This document shows positions 7,257-16,381 of a stretch of DNA of 64,000 bases, in pieces. A model generated the notes under the pieces. The model made no database searches. It had not been told where the DNA came from and worked only from the letters and a program-made list of their open reading frames with translations. The stretch lies in the NCBI GenBank assembly GCA_963816155.1, contig CAWFJE010000001.1, positions 62,001 to 126,000 of the forward strand, read 5' to 3'. This DNA is from JAXGXJ01 sp963816155. Lineage in GTDB: Bacteria > Actinomycetota > Thermoleophilia > RBG-16-64-13. Positions within the stretch are counted from its first letter, which is position 1, and every line of letters starts with the position of its first letter. The translations under genes and the position numbers were made by a program.

Positions 7257-7835
7257 CTACGTGCAGGCGCCGGCAGTTGAGGACACCGCCTTCGCCGCCT
7301 TCCGGTCGTATCCATAGTCACCCAGGATCTTGACCACTTGGGCCGGCTTCACTGCCGCGTAGACCTTCTCATCCACGATCATCACCGGCGCCAGCGCGCA
7401 GGCACCAACGCAGCGGGCCACGTCGATGGAGAAGCGACCGTCGGGCGTGGTCTCGCCCACATCGATCCCGAGCAGATCCTTCAGCTTGTCGAGAACCTCA
7501 CCCGCTCCCTTCACGAAACACGCCGTGCCCAGACACAGAGAGATCTGATGCTCCCCGCGAGGCACGAAGGTGAAGTAGTGGTAGAAGCTCGCAACCCCGG
7601 CCACTTTGGCCGCCGGGATCTGCATGAGCGTGGACACCGCATCCATGTGCTCTTGGGCCAGGTAGCCGAAGTGCTCCTGGACCTTGTGCAAGACCGGGAT
7701 GAGGTAGCTGTGGGGATGCTTCCTGCTGCAACACTCCGCTATGTAGACAACCACATGCTCGGGCAGCACGGCGCGGGCCCTGTCCTGCTCGGCCACCAGC
7801 AATTCCGTGGGCATTCCGCAGGTATCGGGAGTCAT
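7257..7835 (-). CDS. hydC: NADH-dependent [FeFe] hydrogenase gamma subunit (NuoE-like)
   Basis: 192-residue thioredoxin-fold [2Fe-2S] protein of the NuoE / 24-kDa family. The four cluster ligands are in CLGTAC near residue 102-107 and CVGAC near residue 143-147. An N-terminal helical region (IPVLHKVQEHFGYL) is typical of NuoE. In trimeric electron-bifurcating hydrogenases this subunit relays electrons next to the FMN-bearing beta subunit. Its ATG overlaps the hydA stop codon by four bases (ATGA), indicating translational coupling in a hydB-hydA-hydC operon. Confidence 0.88.
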   Translation of the reverse strand: MTPDTCGMPTELLVAEQDRARAVLPEHVVVYIAECCSRKHPHSYLIPVLHKVQEHFGYLAQEHMDAVSTLMQIPAAKVAGVASFYHYFTFVPRGEHQISLCLGTACFVKGAGEVLDKLKDLLGIDVGETTPDGRFSIDVARCVGACALAPVMIVDEKVYAAVKPAQVVKILGDYGYDRKAAKAVSSTAGACT

Positions 7836-9592
7836 CGCACACCTCTCGGATACTTGGCCTCGTAGTGGGTATGGAGCAGTTCGTGACAGAGGTGGCTGTT
7901 CGGCGCCCCCAGAAACTGCTCATAAAGCCGCTCGATGGCTGGGTTCTCGTGCGACTTGCGCAGAGACTTGCTCCCGTCGATGGAGTACAGCGCCTGAGCA
8001 CGCAAACGAGCAAGCTTGGGGTCGAGCACGTGCATGCCGCTCGGTGGATAGGGCTGGCCCCCACCGGCTACGCATCCGCCCGGGCAGGCCATTATCTCGA
8101 TGATGTGGTAGGACTTCTCGCCACTGCTCACGCGGTCTAGCAGCTTCTTGGCGTTCTGAAGACCGTTTGCCACCCCGATATTGAGCTCGGAGCCACCCAG
8201 GTCGATCGTCGCCTCCTTGACGCCCTCGACACCACGGACCTCGTCGAAGACCAACTCCTCCAACTCCCGACCCGAGACCTTCTCGTAGGCTGTGCGCAGA
8301 GCAGCCTCCATCACTCCTCCAGTGGCACCGAAGATGTCGGCCGCGCCTGACGACACCCCCAGAGGCGTGTCGAACATGCCGTCCTCGATATTGTGGAAAT
8401 CGACGCCGAAGCACTTGAGCAACCAGATGAGCTCGCGAGTGGTGAGCACCGCGTCCGTGTAGGGAGCGCCCCATGGGGTGAGATGCTCATCACGGGCGGC
8501 TTCGAACTTCTTGGCCGTGCAGGGCATGATGGCCACGACGAAGATCTTCTGGGGATCGATGCCGCTCTGCTGGGCGTAGTAGGTCTTGAGCAGGGTGGAG
8601 AGCATGCTCATGGGCGACTTGCAGGTCGAGGTGTTGGGCATGAGCTCGGGATAGAACCGCTCCATGAAGTTGATCCAGCCCGGCGAGCACGAGGTGATCA
8701 GGGGGAGCTTCTCGTTCTTGCGCAGACGCTCGATGAACTCGGTGGATTCCTCCACGATGGTCAGGTCAGCACCGAAGTTGGTGTCGAACACCTTCGCGAA
8801 GCCGGCGCGACGAAGAGCCGTCACGAGCTTGCCGGCCACGGGAGTGCCCGGCCGGAAGCCGAAGCCCTCACCGATGGTGGCCCTTATGGCCGGAGCCGTC
8901 TGCACCACCACATGCAGGTCGGGGTTGGAGAGGGCTCTGAGCACGGGTCCGGTGGAGCCTGTCTCCACGAAGGCGGCCGTCGGGCAGACGTTCGAGCACT
9001 GTCCGCAATGTATGCAAACAGAGTCGATCATGGCCTGTTCGTGGGCCGGCGCCACCACCGTGCGGAAGCCCCGTTTCTGAGCTGAGAGGTTGTTGACTCC
9101 CTGCACCTCCGCGCACACCCGCACACAGCGGCCGCACAGGATGCACTTCTCGGCGTTGCGGCGCACAGGGGCCGACACGTCCACCTCGGAGCGCTTGCGC
9201 TCCCCCTCGAACAAGCGTACCCACACCCCCAGGTCGTACGCCAGGCGCTGCAACTCGCAGGTGCCGTTGCGCATGCAGGTCTGACAATCCTGGGGATGGT
9301 TGTCGAGGATGAGTTCCACAACATCGCGGCGTAGGCGACGAAGCAGCACGGATGAAGTCGTGACCCTCATGCCCTCCGCCACCGGGAAGGAGCACGCGGG
9401 CACGGGGTTGCGCTGCCCTTCGACCTCCACCAGGCACACACGACAGGCCCCCAAGACACTCAGATCGGGGTGGTAGCACAGGCTGGGGATGCGGATGTTG
9501 ATCGATTCGGCCGCCCTCAGGATGGTGGTCCCATCAGGGACGGTGAGCTGGATGCTGTCGATCCAGAGAGTGACTGTCTTTTCTGTTGTCAT
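7832..9592 (-). CDS. hydA: [FeFe] hydrogenase catalytic subunit
   Basis: 586-residue cytoplasmic hydrogenase that forms or consumes H2 at the H-cluster. Domains in order: N-terminal [2Fe-2S] ferredoxin (Cys near residues 39, 50, 53, 67), a His-ligated [4Fe-4S] site (HPQDCQTC), two [4Fe-4S] motifs (CILCGRCVRVC, CIHCGQCSNVCP), then the H-cluster domain. The H-cluster motifs are TSCSPGW, MPCTAKKFE and MACPGGCVAGGG. All bridging and cluster cysteines are present. With adjacent NuoF- and NuoE-like subunits it fits the NADH/ferredoxin electron-bifurcating type. The ATG at 9592 lies six bases after the hydB stop. No HydE/F/G maturases are in this window. Confidence 0.93.
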   Translation of the reverse strand: MTTEKTVTLWIDSIQLTVPDGTTILRAAESINIRIPSLCYHPDLSVLGACRVCLVEVEGQRNPVPACSFPVAEGMRVTTSSVLLRRLRRDVVELILDNHPQDCQTCMRNGTCELQRLAYDLGVWVRLFEGERKRSEVDVSAPVRRNAEKCILCGRCVRVCAEVQGVNNLSAQKRGFRTVVAPAHEQAMIDSVCIHCGQCSNVCPTAAFVETGSTGPVLRALSNPDLHVVVQTAPAIRATIGEGFGFRPGTPVAGKLVTALRRAGFAKVFDTNFGADLTIVEESTEFIERLRKNEKLPLITSCSPGWINFMERFYPELMPNTSTCKSPMSMLSTLLKTYYAQQSGIDPQKIFVVAIMPCTAKKFEAARDEHLTPWGAPYTDAVLTTRELIWLLKCFGVDFHNIEDGMFDTPLGVSSGAADIFGATGGVMEAALRTAYEKVSGRELEELVFDEVRGVEGVKEATIDLGGSELNIGVANGLQNAKKLLDRVSSGEKSYHIIEIMACPGGCVAGGGQPYPPSGMHVLDPKLARLRAQALYSIDGSKSLRKSHENPAIERLYEQFLGAPNSHLCHELLHTHYEAKYPRGVR

Positions 9593-9598
9593 AGCCGC

Positions 9599-11515
9599 CT
9601 ACTCCCTGTTCACCGCGTCGAACTTGCAGGCCTCGAAGCACTGTCCACAGCGCGTGCACTGGGAGGCGTCGATCACGTGGACTTCCTTCTTGTGACCGGA
9701 GATGCAGCCTACCGAGCACACTCTCCGACAGGCCATGCATCCGGTGCACTTGTCGGGCAGGATAGTGTAGGTGAGGAGGTCCCTACACACACCGGCCGGA
9801 CAGCGCTTGTGGAGCACGTGGGCCTCATACTCGTCGCGAAAATGTTTGATGGTACTGAGTACGGGATTGGGCGCCGACTGACCCAGTCCGCAGAGGGAGG
9901 ACCGCTTGACCGTATCGCCCAGGCGCAGAAGTTTGTCTATATCACCGTCTTCCCCCCGGCCGGAAACGATCCGGTCGAGGATCTCGAGCATGCGCTTGGT
10001 GCCCTCGCGGCAGGGCACGCACTTCCCACACGATTCGTCTTGGGTGAAGTCGAGGAAGAAGCGGGCCACGTCGACCATGCAGGAGTCCTCGTCTATGACG
10101 ATCATGCCACCGCTACCCATCATGGACCCAGCCTCGGCCAGGGACTCGTAGTCTACCGGGGTGTCGAGGAACGATTCAGGCAGACATCCTCCGGCGGGTC
10201 CACCGGTCTGCACCGCCTTGAAGCGTTTGCCGTCGGGGATCCCGCCACCCACGCCGAAGACCACCTCGCGCAGGGTGGTGCCCATGGGCACCTCCACCAG
10301 CCCCGTGTTGCACACCTTCCCGGCCAGGGCGAAGACCTTGGTCCCCTTGCTCTTCTCGGTGCCCACGGACGCGAACCACTCGGGCCCATCCAAGATGACC
10401 ACAGGCACATTGGCCAGGGTCTCGACGTTGTTGATCACGGTGGGCTTGCCCCACAGGCCCTTGACTGCCGGATAGGGTGGGCGCGGTTGGGGCATACCCC
10501 GCAGGCCCTGGATGGACGCTATGAGCGCTGTCTCCTCACCACAGACGAACGCGCCTGCACCCAAGCGGATCTCCACGTCGAAGTCCCAGTCCGTCCCGAA
10601 GATGCTCTTGCCCAGGAAGCCCGCCTGCCGCGCCGCCTCGATGGCGATCTCCAAACGCTTGATGGCCAGTGGATACTCCGCACGGATGTAGACGAAGCCT
10701 TGCTGCGCCCCGATGGCGTAGCCACCGATGATCATCCCCTCGAGGATGGTGTGAGGATCCCCCTCGATGGTGCTGCGATCCATGAAGGCCCCGGGGTCAC
10801 CTTCGTCAGCGTTGCAGATGATGTACTTCTCGTCGCTGTGTTGGATGGCCGCGTAGTTCCACTTGACTCCGGTGGGGAACCCACCGCCTCCGCGACCACG
10901 CAGGCCGGACTTGGTCACCTCGTCGATGACGTTCTGGGGACTCATCTCCGTCAGCACCTTCACGGCAGCCTCGTAGCCCCGTACCACCAGATACTCATCG
11001 AGGCTCTCGGGGTCGATGCCCGCGCAGTTGCGCAAAGTCACCCGCAGTTGGCGGCCGAAGAAGTCGGCGTCGCCGTAGACGGGATGGAAGCGATTGGCCA
11101 AGCGCGCGTCTCTCCAGACGCTCTTCTCGAGGTACTCTCGGCCCGCGTTCTCGTGGTGGGGCATGGCGTACTTCTGCACCGGCGCGCCGCCGAGCACGTG
11201 GGAGGAGAAGATCTCTGCCGCCTTGTCCGGGTCGACCCCGATGTACTTGACCGGACTGTCCCCTTTCGAGCGTACCGTCACCACCGGCTCCATATCGCAG
11301 CGGCCGGTGCAGCCCACTCGACTGAGGACCACGTCGGTGATCTCATGCTTCGCGATGAGTTCCTGGAAGCGCTCGAAGACCTCGGGCGCTCCCGCGGCAT
11401 CCTCACACGTGGCAGATCCCACGGTGATGCCCATCCGCATCCGCAACTTCTGGCTGAGAAGACGTTCCTCTGCCTCCCGGCGAAGCTCGAGCAGATGCTC
11501 CATGGCTTCGTTCAT
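9599..11515 (-). CDS. hydB: NADH-dependent [FeFe] hydrogenase beta subunit (NuoF-like)
   Basis: 638-residue flavo-iron-sulfur subunit. An N-terminal thioredoxin-like [2Fe-2S] segment (CTGRCDMEP near residue 70) is followed by the NuoF core with the FMN/NADH motif GLRGRGGGGFPTG. An SLBB domain, the N3-type cluster motif ESCGKCVPCREG and a C-terminal two-[4Fe-4S] ferredoxin (CTGCMACRRVC, CTRCGQCFEAC) complete it. It oxidises NADH or reduces NAD and, with HydA and HydC, couples this to ferredoxin and H2. The ATG at 11515 was chosen over an in-frame codon 12 positions upstream because AAAGGGGAG precedes it directly. It is the first gene of the hydBAC operon. Confidence 0.92.
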   Translation of the reverse strand: MNEAMEHLLELRREAEERLLSQKLRMRMGITVGSATCEDAAGAPEVFERFQELIAKHEITDVVLSRVGCTGRCDMEPVVTVRSKGDSPVKYIGVDPDKAAEIFSSHVLGGAPVQKYAMPHHENAGREYLEKSVWRDARLANRFHPVYGDADFFGRQLRVTLRNCAGIDPESLDEYLVVRGYEAAVKVLTEMSPQNVIDEVTKSGLRGRGGGGFPTGVKWNYAAIQHSDEKYIICNADEGDPGAFMDRSTIEGDPHTILEGMIIGGYAIGAQQGFVYIRAEYPLAIKRLEIAIEAARQAGFLGKSIFGTDWDFDVEIRLGAGAFVCGEETALIASIQGLRGMPQPRPPYPAVKGLWGKPTVINNVETLANVPVVILDGPEWFASVGTEKSKGTKVFALAGKVCNTGLVEVPMGTTLREVVFGVGGGIPDGKRFKAVQTGGPAGGCLPESFLDTPVDYESLAEAGSMMGSGGMIVIDEDSCMVDVARFFLDFTQDESCGKCVPCREGTKRMLEILDRIVSGRGEDGDIDKLLRLGDTVKRSSLCGLGQSAPNPVLSTIKHFRDEYEAHVLHKRCPAGVCRDLLTYTILPDKCTGCMACRRVCSVGCISGHKKEVHVIDASQCTRCGQCFEACKFDAVNRE

Positions 11516-11699
11516 TGACTCCCCTTTGCCCCTCTCTCGCTCCCTCTCCATTCACCTACCGGGAACGACTTCGTTGACGGCTAAGAATACGGGCAAAAGC
11601 CCTCGGAACACAGTGCCCCGGACCGAAGAGCGGGCGTACGGGTCACGCCGAGGGGCGAGATGCCACCGGCAGACGAGGCCCGCACGCAAATGCCGGCAC

Positions 11700-12785
11700 C
11701 TAGGAGAAGATGATCACGTTACGCAGGGCCTCGCCGCCCATAGAAGAATCCATGGCCTCATTGATGCGCTCCAGCGGGTAACGTCCGGCGATGAGCTCAT
11801 CGAGCTTGTAGCGGCCCGCCTTGTAGAGATCTATGAGCCCCGGAACGTCCACGCTGAGGCGGGTCGACCCCATGAAGCCTCCGGTGAGGGTCTTCTCGGT
11901 GAAGGCGAGCTCGCCCGCCGCCACCGTCACCATGGAGTCGACCGCCGGCGGAAGGCCGACCATGACCGCCGTGCCGCCCCTGCAGAGCATGGCCCACGCC
12001 TGCTGCATGGCGGCCGCGCTTCCCACGGTCACGAAGGCGTAATCCGCCCCTTTGCCGCCGGTCAGTTCCTGTACCACCGCCACCACATCGACCGCCCTGC
12101 TATTGACGGCGTGCGTGGCTCCGAACTTGCGCGCACGCTCCAGCTTCGAGTCCAGGATGTCGACGGCGATGATGGGGTTGGCACCGCAGGTGACGGCCCC
12201 CTGCACGGCATTCAGTCCCACACCACCCGCGCCGATGACGACCACGCTCTCCAGCGGGCGGACGCGCGCACGGTTCACCACGGCCCCGAAGCCGGTTATG
12301 ACGCCGCAGGCCAGCAGAGAGGCAAGGTCGAGAGGGAAGTCTTGGTCGATCTTGACCAATTGCGACTCGTGCACGAGGACGTACTCGGCGAACCCTCCGA
12401 CGCGGGCCTTCTGCACGATGCCCTCGCCCTTGTCGTTGGTGAGCGTGCCCTGCACATCGTAGGTGACCTTCGTCTCACAGAAATACGGCCGGCCGCCGAC
12501 GCAGTAGGCGCACTTCCCACATGATTCCAGGAGACTCACAATCACGGCGTCGCCCACGTTGACGGAGGTGACGGCACAGCCCACCTCCTCCACGTGCCCG
12601 GCCGTCTCGTGCCCCCCCACGAAGGGCAGCAGACCTCCGAGGTCGCCCTTCATGTCGTGGATATCGCTGTGGCAGATGGCGGTGGCGGCCACCTTGATCA
12701 GAACCTCATCAGGATTCGGCGCCCGCAGGGTGAGGTCCTCGATCACCAGCGGTGTGCCGAACTCGTAGCAGACGGCGGCTTTCAT
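11700..12785 (-). CDS. Zinc-binding alcohol dehydrogenase (AdhC-like)
   Basis: 361-residue MDR alcohol dehydrogenase. Catalytic zinc residues occur in AICHSD near residue 37 and GGHETAGHVEEVG near residue 60. Structural zinc cysteines are in CGKCAYC and a following FC, and the NAD fold has GAGGVGLN near residue 180. It differs clearly from the alcohol dehydrogenase at 1.4-2.5 kb. The ATG at 12785 has a GGAGGAGG site and overlaps the preceding stop by four bases (ATGA). It ends an operon of aldehyde oxidoreductase, hydroxyacid dehydrogenase and alcohol dehydrogenase, suggesting interconversion of alcohol, aldehyde and acid. Confidence 0.88.
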   Translation of the reverse strand: MKAAVCYEFGTPLVIEDLTLRAPNPDEVLIKVAATAICHSDIHDMKGDLGGLLPFVGGHETAGHVEEVGCAVTSVNVGDAVIVSLLESCGKCAYCVGGRPYFCETKVTYDVQGTLTNDKGEGIVQKARVGGFAEYVLVHESQLVKIDQDFPLDLASLLACGVITGFGAVVNRARVRPLESVVVIGAGGVGLNAVQGAVTCGANPIIAVDILDSKLERARKFGATHAVNSRAVDVVAVVQELTGGKGADYAFVTVGSAAAMQQAWAMLCRGGTAVMVGLPPAVDSMVTVAAGELAFTEKTLTGGFMGSTRLSVDVPGLIDLYKAGRYKLDELIAGRYPLERINEAMDSSMGGEALRNVIIFS

Positions 12786-13684
12786 GTCAGACCTCCTCCG
12801 GTGGGACCCACCTGTGTGTGAGCAGCTTCTTCCAGACTGAGTATGACGCCATCGACTCCCTTGTCTGCGCGGCCGTCCGCGACGGCCGCGGCCAGGTCTT
12901 CCTTGACCATCTGAGCCACCCGCAGCGGCACTTCGAACTCCTCGGCGAGGGCCAGGGCCAGATTGATGTCCTTGTGCGCCAGAGAGATCCTGAAGCCGGG
13001 TTCGAAGTTGCGCTTGAAGACCGTGTGCGGATACTGCCTGAGGCTCCAGTTGTCGGCCGTGCTGACAGACAGCAGGTCGAACAATGCCTGGGGGTCGATG
13101 CCGGCCTTGGTGCCCAACACGAAGCCCTCGGCGCACGCGGAATTGCAGGTGAGACCGATCATATTGTTGACCAGTTTGGCTATGTTGCCGCAGCCCACTC
13201 CACCCAGGTGGAAGATCTTGTTGGCCATGGGCTCGAGCACCGGACGCGCTTTCTCGAGCACCTCAGCCTCACCCCCGACCATGATGGTGAGGGTGCCTTG
13301 CTCAGCTCCTCTCGTACCTCCGCTGACCGGAGCGTCCAGAACGTCCACCCCCTGAGCCGCCGCGGCCTCAGCGATGAGCCTGACCGTCAAAGGGGAGTTG
13401 GTGCTCATATCCACGTAGATGTCGCCCGCTCTCCACCCAGCCTGCAGGCCGTCCTCCGCCAGAGCTACTTCTTCCACTATCTCAGGGGTGGGGAGGCAGG
13501 ATATGACCAAGCGGCAGGCCTCGGCCACAGCTTTGGGGTCGTCCGCCCAGACCGCTCCCGTGGACAGCAGAGTCTCGGCCGCTTCCTTGCTGGCATCATG
13601 GACCACCAGTTCGTTGCCGGCCGCCTGCACGTTCCTGGCCATGTGGACGCCCATCTGTCCTATGCCGATGAACCCGACCTTCAT
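12782..13684 (-). CDS. 3-hydroxyisobutyrate dehydrogenase family oxidoreductase
   Basis: 300-residue beta-hydroxyacid dehydrogenase. The N-terminal NAD(P)-binding turn is GFIGIGQMGVHMA. The substrate motif DAPVSGGTRGAE lies near residue 120 and the catalytic Lys is in NIAKLVNNM near residue 170. Members reduce or oxidise 3-hydroxyisobutyrate, tartronate semialdehyde, gamma-hydroxybutyrate or succinic semialdehyde; the substrate here is open. The ATG at 13684 is preceded by GAGGAAGAGGAG. Upstream in-frame codons are ignored because they precede the Rossmann strand. The stop overlaps the next start. Confidence 0.87.
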   Translation of the reverse strand: MKVGFIGIGQMGVHMARNVQAAGNELVVHDASKEAAETLLSTGAVWADDPKAVAEACRLVISCLPTPEIVEEVALAEDGLQAGWRAGDIYVDMSTNSPLTVRLIAEAAAAQGVDVLDAPVSGGTRGAEQGTLTIMVGGEAEVLEKARPVLEPMANKIFHLGGVGCGNIAKLVNNMIGLTCNSACAEGFVLGTKAGIDPQALFDLLSVSTADNWSLRQYPHTVFKRNFEPGFRISLAHKDINLALALAEEFEVPLRVAQMVKEDLAAAVADGRADKGVDGVILSLEEAAHTQVGPTGGGLT

Positions 13685-13724
13685 GGTCGCTCCTCTTCCT
13701 CGTCGTTCGAATTCCCGTGTCGCG

Positions 13725-15590
13725 TCAAATGCGTATATCGAGGTCTGCCAGGGTCTCCGGCAGAGGAATGCCGGTCTTGCGATCCCAGCCCATGGCGGCA
13801 AAGTAGTCTTCACGCATCCGCTCGAAGGGAACGTCGTTGCCGGCCGCCGGCCCGGCGCTGAGAGGGTCCTCAAAGCGCTTGGGCAGACGGAAATGGTCCG
13901 GCCCCAATCCCTCGCGGATGTTGAAGGCCTGGCGCAGCGTCAGTATGCGCCGGCCCGCGCGAAGACCTTCCTCCCAGTCCATGTCCCAACCGGTGACCGG
14001 CCGCAGCAGTTCTACCACCGGCGGCGCGTCGAACTGAGAATACAGCGAGCACAGACCCGCGGAACTCAGCAGTTGCCAGTAGGCGGCACCGCGCGCGTAG
14101 GCTTCCCCCTTCTGATCGTAGCCTCCGAAGACCTCGGTCGATTCAGATTGGAGAAGGGGATCCGTCCCCAAGGGAGCCCCCTGATCGAGGATGGCCATGC
14201 CTTGCGAGCCGCAATGCTGGGCCGGAGTGGCGTCGGCGATGTAGAAGAGGCCCATTGCCGGTGTCGCACGCGGGTCATGCAGGGGCAACTCGCGGCCTCC
14301 GACATGCATGGCGTACTGCTCGCTCCCCTTGCCGATGGTCTCCGCAGCCCGCCGGGAGCCGTCGGCCAACACGGCCCCAAATCCTTCACGACGCGCCATC
14401 TGTTCCACCAGAGTCACAACGGCCGCGGAGTCACCCCAGCGCAACTCCAGTCCACCGGTGTCCTCCGCACCGATGAGGCCCTGTTCGTAGCACTCGATGG
14501 CGAAGGCGATCGAGGCACCGACGCTGATGGTATCCATGCCATAGCGATTGCAGATCTCGTTGGCCCGGACGATCGCTTCGGCGCTGTCGTTGCGGCACAG
14601 AGTCCCCAGGGCGGCCAGAGTCTCATATTCGGGCCTGTGAGTCTCATCCTGGCTGGCGTAGGGACCATCGTCGATCTTGACCAAGGCTCCACAACGCACC
14701 GGGCAGGCGGCGCACCCGTAGGCCTTGAGCTTGTATACGTCCATGTTGGGACTGTCGAGCCTGCCGCAAGAAGGCATGGCCTCGGTGCCGGTAGCCGCCC
14801 AGTTGTCGGTGGGGCAGTCGCCAATGGAGACAAGGAAGCTCACCCCGGCGCCCGTCCCCGCCGCGGTCAGACCCTTCAGGAAAGGACTGGCCTTGATGGC
14901 TTCCAGATACTGCTTCTGGACTGCTTTCAATCCCTCCTTGTCGGCCACCGCGATCCGACTGCCCTTGCGCGCCCGCACGGCGACCGCCTTGAGTCTCTTG
15001 GAGCCCATGACGGCCCCCACCCCCGAGCGGGCGGCGATCCTTCCCTTCTCGTTCACGATGCCGGCCAGCAGCGAGCACTGCTCGCCGGCGGGCCCGATCA
15101 TGGATATGGTCCAACTGCCCGGCTCGCCCAAGAGGTCCTGCAACACGTCATCGGCCTCGTACGTATCTTTGCCCCAGGCGACCTCCGCATCGATCAGCCG
15201 GGCCTTGCCGGCGTCGATGACCAGACAGACGGGCGACGCGGAGACCCCGGTCACGAAGACTCCGTCGTAGCCGGCCTTCTTGAGCTCAGGACCCCAGGTA
15301 CCACCGGAGTTCGAGTCAGCCCAACCGCCGGTGAGAGGCGACTTGGTGGTGACCATGAAGCGACCACCTCCATACACACCGGTGGCCGTGAGAGGACCGG
15401 CCACGAACCCCAACATGTTCGACGGACCCAGCGGGTCGATACCCGCTTCGGTCCGCTCCATGATGACCTTCGCGCCCAGACCTGTGCCTCCGACGCAGGC
15501 GCGGTAGAAGTCCTCCGTGGGAGTCTCCTCGACGATAGTACCGATGCTGAGATCGACAAACAGCAACTTGCCCGCGTAACCACTGACCAT
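13725..15590 (-). CDS. aor: Aldehyde:ferredoxin oxidoreductase (tungsten type)
   Basis: 621-residue member of the AOR family, which binds tungstopterin and one [4Fe-4S] cluster and oxidises aldehydes to acids with ferredoxin. The N-terminus GYAGKLLFVDLS is canonical. The cluster ligands are CAACPVRC near residue 285 plus a Cys near residue 500. Pterin-binding patches (GPLTATGVYGGGRFMV, GGTWGPELKKAGYDG) are present. The ATG at 15590 matches family starts; a GTG at 15602 is the alternative. It heads an operon with a hydroxyacid dehydrogenase and an alcohol dehydrogenase and faces a divergent tetR gene. Confidence 0.92.
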   Translation of the reverse strand: MVSGYAGKLLFVDLSIGTIVEETPTEDFYRACVGGTGLGAKVIMERTEAGIDPLGPSNMLGFVAGPLTATGVYGGGRFMVTTKSPLTGGWADSNSGGTWGPELKKAGYDGVFVTGVSASPVCLVIDAGKARLIDAEVAWGKDTYEADDVLQDLLGEPGSWTISMIGPAGEQCSLLAGIVNEKGRIAARSGVGAVMGSKRLKAVAVRARKGSRIAVADKEGLKAVQKQYLEAIKASPFLKGLTAAGTGAGVSFLVSIGDCPTDNWAATGTEAMPSCGRLDSPNMDVYKLKAYGCAACPVRCGALVKIDDGPYASQDETHRPEYETLAALGTLCRNDSAEAIVRANEICNRYGMDTISVGASIAFAIECYEQGLIGAEDTGGLELRWGDSAAVVTLVEQMARREGFGAVLADGSRRAAETIGKGSEQYAMHVGGRELPLHDPRATPAMGLFYIADATPAQHCGSQGMAILDQGAPLGTDPLLQSESTEVFGGYDQKGEAYARGAAYWQLLSSAGLCSLYSQFDAPPVVELLRPVTGWDMDWEEGLRAGRRILTLRQAFNIREGLGPDHFRLPKRFEDPLSAGPAAGNDVPFERMREDYFAAMGWDRKTGIPLPETLADLDIRI

Positions 15591-15667
15591 GACCAGCCCC
15601 ACCTTTCCCCCCGGGGTACAAACGCAGTGCCGGCGACAGCGCCAGCTGGTAGCAACTTTAGTGAAAG

Positions 15668-15687
15668 GTCATTAAGCAGCCAATGAC
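15668..15687. promoter_or_regulatory. Dyad between aor and tetR, candidate TetR operator
   Basis: GTCATT and AATGAC flank eight bases in the 164-base divergent gap between aor and tetR. This is the size and place of a TetR-family autoregulatory operator. Binding is inferred. Confidence 0.45.
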
Positions 15688-15754
15688 AGCTCTGTGATTT
15701 GCTATGGTGACGTCGTTGATGATGCCGGGCTGAGAACTGTGAGGACGGCGGATA

Positions 15755-16381
15755 GTGGCCAAACGACTGCGCAGCCGGGAGAGGCAAGAACAGGTCATCG
15801 ACGCGACCCTCCAACTGGTCGCCGAGCACGGCGTCACAGGCACCACTCTCACCCGCATCGCGGCCGCCGTAGGCGTCACCACTCCTGCTCTGTATGCCCA
15901 TTTCGCCAACCGCAAGGCGATACTGCTGGCGGCTCTGGACGTCCTTGTCACCGGGCGTACCGCCCACCACCAGTTGCAGCGCGAAGGCGATGCGATCGAG
16001 CGTCTGCGTCAGATGGAGGCTGAACATGCGGGCCTCGCCTCGCCGCACAGTGACAAATCGGTGCTGGCCCTGTTCGAGTTCATCGCCGCCCCTCCCGCCG
16101 AAGGCCTCCGTGAGGCCCTGGCAGCAAAGCATAGGCTGCTCGTGGACGAGATCGCCGAGGTGGTACGGCAAGGCCAAGAGGAGGGCACGATCGCCGCCGA
16201 CGTGGACCCGCGGCAGGCCGCTTGGATGATCGTCAGTCGTGCCTGGACGGAGGATATCGTGTTCCTCATGGGACTCACCGACGATTGGACCGAGGCGCGC
16301 TCCAAACAAATGCTCGACCTCATCCTCACTTCGATCGCGACGCCCAGACCGACCTCCAACGCCGCCGGCCAACCCTCCTAG
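15755..16381 (+). CDS. TetR/AcrR family transcriptional regulator
   Basis: 208-residue regulator with an N-terminal TetR helix-turn-helix (residues about 10-57; TTLTRIAAAVGVTTPALYAHFANRKAIL) and a helical ligand domain. The start is GTG at 15755 with no strong ribosome binding site. It is divergent from the aldehyde oxidoreductase operon, which it most likely represses. Its TAG stop shares the palindrome CTAG with the stop of the convergent PRC-barrel gene, so the two coding regions overlap end to end. Confidence 0.88.
   Translation: MAKRLRSRERQEQVIDATLQLVAEHGVTGTTLTRIAAAVGVTTPALYAHFANRKAILLAALDVLVTGRTAHHQLQREGDAIERLRQMEAEHAGLASPHSDKSVLALFEFIAAPPAEGLREALAAKHRLLVDEIAEVVRQGQEEGTIAADVDPRQAAWMIVSRAWTEDIVFLMGLTDDWTEARSKQMLDLILTSIATPRPTSNAAGQPS

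Noticed and set aside
8700..8725. Ser instead of Cys in the HydA L1 motif (TSCSPGW) as a possible loss of function
   Set aside because: The ligand Cys is the first one and is present. TSCSPGW is a common variant in multimeric [FeFe] hydrogenases.
9470..11518. 682-codon plus-strand frame over hydB
   Set aside because: Antisense shadow of a clearly functional NuoF-like gene.
13419..15686. 755-codon plus-strand frame opposite the aldehyde oxidoreductase
   Set aside because: Long antisense frames are expected in this GC-rich DNA. The minus-strand protein has cluster and pterin motifs and the antisense has none.
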